DNA of 64,000 nucleotides, from contig NC_090618.1 in assembly GCF_004359215.1 (NCBI RefSeq), forward strand, positions 2,042,642 through 2,106,641. The letters are read 5' to 3'. This document shows, in pieces, positions 61,042 to 64,000 of the stretch. Position 1 is the stretch's first letter; each line of letters opens with the position of its first letter. This DNA comes from Bremia lactucae. Taxonomy: Eukaryota; Oomycota; Peronosporomycetes; Peronosporales; Peronosporaceae. The notes beneath the pieces are model-generated. The model was not told where the DNA came from and ran no database searches. It saw nothing but the letters and a program-made list of their open reading frames with translations. Both the position numbers and the translations under genes were made by a program.

Positions 61042-62320
61042 ATGCCACCAAAAAGGAACCACGTTGGTGGGTCGTCTGCGAAGACGCCCACTCAACCTCG
61101 CACTAAGCGTACGCGCCGCGTTAACACTAGCGTCCTATACCTTAGTCGAAACGTCGACAGCTACTGCTGCTGTCGCGTTAACAGGGCTAAAGGATTCATC
61201 CCACTGAAAAGGGAGCATGCTGATTCGTCGCTCATTCTCGACTACAATGAGTCGAACCCGTTGCCGTCACCTCATAGTAGTGATGTGGAGACGAGCTCAT
61301 GAGGAGGGATAAAGGCGCATTATTGCCCATCCAAACTTCTCTAATGTCTCACAACATGGAAACAGCAACATTTACGAATGCTGTCTCGGTCTGCGCCGAA
61401 TAGCGCAGCGACAGTCAACGAGAGCGCTACCCATAAAGGCGCAGCCGCTTCTTCGTTGGGTAAAACCACAACGCCTAATGCTCAGACCTATATCCATAAT
61501 GGTTCTGACATAAAGATTTCTGAGCCTAAAGCTCCGCCGACGCCACGTGAACGTGTCACGACCCAGTCTTTTAGAACGTGGCTGACTGGTGGCATATCAC
61601 CGATGCCCCCTCCATCTAAATGACCTCGTTTAAATGGGCCAAGAACGTCGCTTCTAGATCGCGCTCTTCTAGACGCACATAATTGTTATGGCGTCTTTAA
61701 ATCATGGAAGGGTCAGAGAAATTCGCTTGGGCGTATCTTTTCGATCCCGGTCGTGTTGCGTTCAAATGAAACGCCCGACCAATACGAGGCGGAATTCTCG
61801 CGCCGCATTCATCCGCATTCCGATGTGATGAAACAGCGGTCGCAACGAATTAATTTCGCCCGCTTGCGTGTGAAAGAAATCATGGGCGGGACTGTACCCT
61901 GGTAATTCTCACTGCTTCTGCCAGTCCATATGAGACTAGCGAAGAGGCCTCAGCTGGTGCTCCTTTTCATAGGTAGTCACCAAGCCGGGCACATCAATAC
62001 GTAGGGTATCGATCGGTTCCTAAGAGTCGAAACTCTATGGGTATCTCCTCCACTGGACGAGGACTTGATACTTCTGCCTCACGGAGCAGTGGGCAAGCAA
62101 TGTTCCAACAAAGAAGTGTTGGTTACCATTCGCATTTATCAGTGCATGCGGCGCCCGATAGAAGTGGCAATATCGCCCTCCTACTCGCGGCTGCCTTACC
62201 CGCGTCCATTCAGTCGCAGACAGTAAGCGCTGTTGAACGACGCGATGGGGATCTCGAGGGTCAAGTCTTGCGACTGACCTCGAATATTCATGATGTCCGC
62301 GCGAAGGATCGTTAGGGTTA
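61042..62320 (+). pseudogene. Antisense ORF of element E2
   Basis: Begins MPPKRNHVGGSSAKTPTQPR and KRTRRVNTS (basic), then after a shift HADSSLILDYNESNPLPSPH, then 61378-61623 (THKGAAASSLGKTTTPNAQT, SEPKAPPTPRERVTTQSF, RTWLTGGISPMPPPSK), a middle part reading SNETPDQYEAEFSRRIHPHS and RINFARLRVKEIMGG, and 62037-62315 (STGRGLDTSASRSSGQAMFQ, AVERRDGDLEGQVLRLTSNI) with a coiled-coil end. Several frameshifts. It is the only family where the basic MPPK start is clear. Pol lies to the right on minus. Confidence 0.5.
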
Positions 62321-62629
62321 TGATCGCCTGAAACTTTCGCTTGACATCCTGAAGAAATTGATGCTGAGGGACCCGCATTACGCGTGGTATCCCTCGCTCT
62401 TCGAGTCCTTATAGTGGTGGTAAGAGTCATTCGGCTGAAAATTGGTCACCTTTCCCGTCTCTCTCACCGATAGACGCTCGAATCACAGTCGGCGTCACCA
62501 TCGGTCTCCTAAGACGGACGGGGGTATGTGATCTCTTCTGGATCAACATACGTTTCAGACGACCAACGTAAAATACGGGGGGATGCATTTTCATATACGG
62601 GGAAGGGTGAGCCTATAATTTAGGTCTCA

Positions 62630-64000
62630 AACCTCTTCAACCACCATAAACGGCCCAATGAAACGCGGCAACTACTTTGTAGTACCTCCAGGTAGTACAG
62701 AAATTGCAAATTTAGGTAGGGTAGCAGTACTTGGTAGTACTTTTCTCCCACTCTAAATCGCAGAGTTTTTGTGACCATTTCGGTCAGAATATTCTTCTTG
62801 TTTATCCTGTGTGCTTGCCATCGCGTCACGGACTTTTCGTGTGATGGCTAATCGCTCATACTTAAAGCGTTGAGCCTCGCTCACGCTTTTTGCATCTAAA
62901 TCGCCTCCGACACCGCCGAGGGGTCGGTCATAGGACGTAGTTTTATCGACCACTGCTATCTGGCAGGGTTATTAGGGCAAGTTTCTATCTTTTAAATGGT
63001 ACCCAAGCGTGTTATTGTCATATTTACCAAACTATGTTCCTCTCTCGCACCGAGCGTGGTGTACCCCCCCTAAGACCTGGGCTGCGTACAAATGAGACTG
63101 CCATGCGAGGATGGCGCAGCCCTTTATTATAAACCGGTGTTTTACTCGTGCACCGTTATTTATAGCGAGCTCCACGAAGGGCATTTAGTTGCTCCATTCT
63201 TTGGGAGTCGCTTCCGTGCGCAATACATCTGCCATGACCCGATTAGCAAGTTCTGTTTGGCCATCGATCTGGGGGTGATCTGCGGTTGACATGTAGAGCT
63301 TGCTACTTTAGCAGCTCAAACACATGTCGCCAAGACCTTGACGTAAGGCGTGAATCCGGGTTTGATACTATGGACTCGAGCATCTCGTGTAGTCGGTATA
63401 CATGATCCAGGTATAAGAGAGCTGCCTCCTTGCCTGTGATCGATGTCTTACATGGTGCTAAATGCACCATTTTGCTCAGTGCCCACCACAACTACCTCAC
63501 TGCACGCAAGAGAAGACGGTATAACCGCTTCCTCGCTGTGCTAGCGTATGTGTCTAAGTAAAGCGTGGCCGCTGTCTACAAAGACGACGATCGCCGTCCG
63601 ACCCTTGTGGTCGGGCGGCATACCGAAAATATTCGTCCTGACTGAAGCTCTTTTGTATTTAATAGGCTAGTGAGCTCGTTACGTGGTGGGCCTTAATGGC
63701 TGCCAACGTTAATGGCTTCGATTGTGCTTTAGCATGAGACACACTTTCCTGGTGTCTTACTTCGAAGTCTTGTCTGCGCAATAAAGCGTCAGCCAAGACA
63801 TTTGTTTACCGGCTTATAGTCAACTTTGGAATTGAATTCAGAGAAGAATGTAAGCCATCTTGCCATTCTAGGCGAGAGATGCGAGAATTTGATTGCGTTC
63901 CGCAAAAGATGTGGGATCCGTATAAACCACAAATGGTTCGGTGCCCAATACGTGCACTCGAAACTTAACAAGAGCATATTTTATTGCAAGCAGCTCCTTG
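62630..64000 (-). pseudogene. Ty3/Gypsy pol of element E2 (RNase H end to integrase C-terminus)
   Basis: Right to left: RNase H end (63977-63789: MARWLTFFSEFNSKVDYKPV); integrase core around 63660-63600 (DHKGRTAIVVFVD) and 63491-63303 (LSKMVHLAPCKTSITGKEAA, LYLDHVYRLHEMLESIVSNP); N-terminal part of the C-terminal domain (62953-62753: ERLAITRKVRDAMASTQDKQ); SH3-like part (62829-62620: RFRVGEKYYQVLLPYLNLQF). A 100-bp foreign patch sits in the core at 63490-63590. Chromodomain-like text follows to 62040 (KYQVLVQWRRYP). RT and gag lie beyond the window. Confidence 0.7.
63490..63590. repeat. LTR-E-like patch inside integrase
   Basis: On the minus strand it matches 60410-60505 (AGCACAGCGAGGAAGCGGTT, TCTCTTGCGTGCAGTGA, GTAGTTGTGGTGGGC). 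It separates IVVFVD from LSKMVHL, which are adjacent in normal integrases. Confidence 0.65.

Noticed and set aside
1..64000. CRISPR arrays, rRNA, tRNA, prokaryotic operons, riboswitches
   Set aside because: No regular direct repeats with spacers, no tRNA-like cloverleaf or rRNA similarity, and eukaryotic gene structure throughout.

Overview
This is eukaryotic DNA, most likely from an oomycete of the Peronosporales (Phytophthora or downy mildew type). The host genes have short GT-AG introns of 55-91 bp and moderate GC content. The intergenic DNA is packed with nested Ty3/Gypsy, Ty1/Copia and Mutator-like elements. The window is a draft scaffold: runs of exactly 100 N lie at 681-780, 5519-5618 and 14266-14365, and an 853-N gap at 53758-54610 splits two host genes. 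I see no tRNA, rRNA, CRISPR array or prokaryotic feature.

Host genes form four islands. (1) 9.8-12.3 kb: a decayed or unrecognised minus-strand gene, an SDHAF1-like LYR-motif gene and a six-exon ATP23 metalloprotease gene, the last two mitochondrial. (2) 34.7-39.8 kb: a large M13 (neprilysin-like) membrane peptidase with a disordered insertion of about 300 residues inside its catalytic domain, and a GT31 beta-1,3-galactosyltransferase-like gene. (3) 52.8-56.5 kb: a SAC3/GANP-family gene and an ARS2/SERRATE gene, convergent, both losing their 3' ends in the 853-N gap. (4) A broken 5' fragment of VPS51 (two exons, one intron and the start of a second) buried inside a retrotransposon at 26.2-26.5 kb.

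The rest is mobile DNA. I name five Ty3/Gypsy LTR families A-E by their LTRs. Most LTRs start TG and end CA, usually TGTAAYGGGG...CCCGTTACA, and several are followed by the same primer-binding site. Family A: contig 1-680, 5619-9709 and 14366-18660. Family B: LTRs at 1140, 2795/5012, 13066 and 40465. Family C: a large nested element at 18661-34249, a copy at 57243-58706, and several fragments. Family D: 24980-33167, inserted in the gag of C. Family E: two elements from 57110 to the window end, E2 inserted into E1. A degenerate Copia element (41314-46223) is inserted in a B element, and a Mutator-like transposon (about 2819-5011) splits a B LTR.

The most interesting recurring feature is an ambisense layout. 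In all five families, pol (reverse transcriptase, RNase H, integrase, chromodomain) runs toward the 3' LTR, and between pol and the polypurine tract lies one or more ORFs on the opposite strand. In family A this antisense ORF is open for 264 codons while pol next to it is full of stops and frameshifts. Other notable points are the captured VPS51 fragment, an in-place inversion of the integrase in element D, two long near-perfect palindromes that look like template-switch products, and contig-end evidence that the scaffold order around 1-17.9 kb is wrong.
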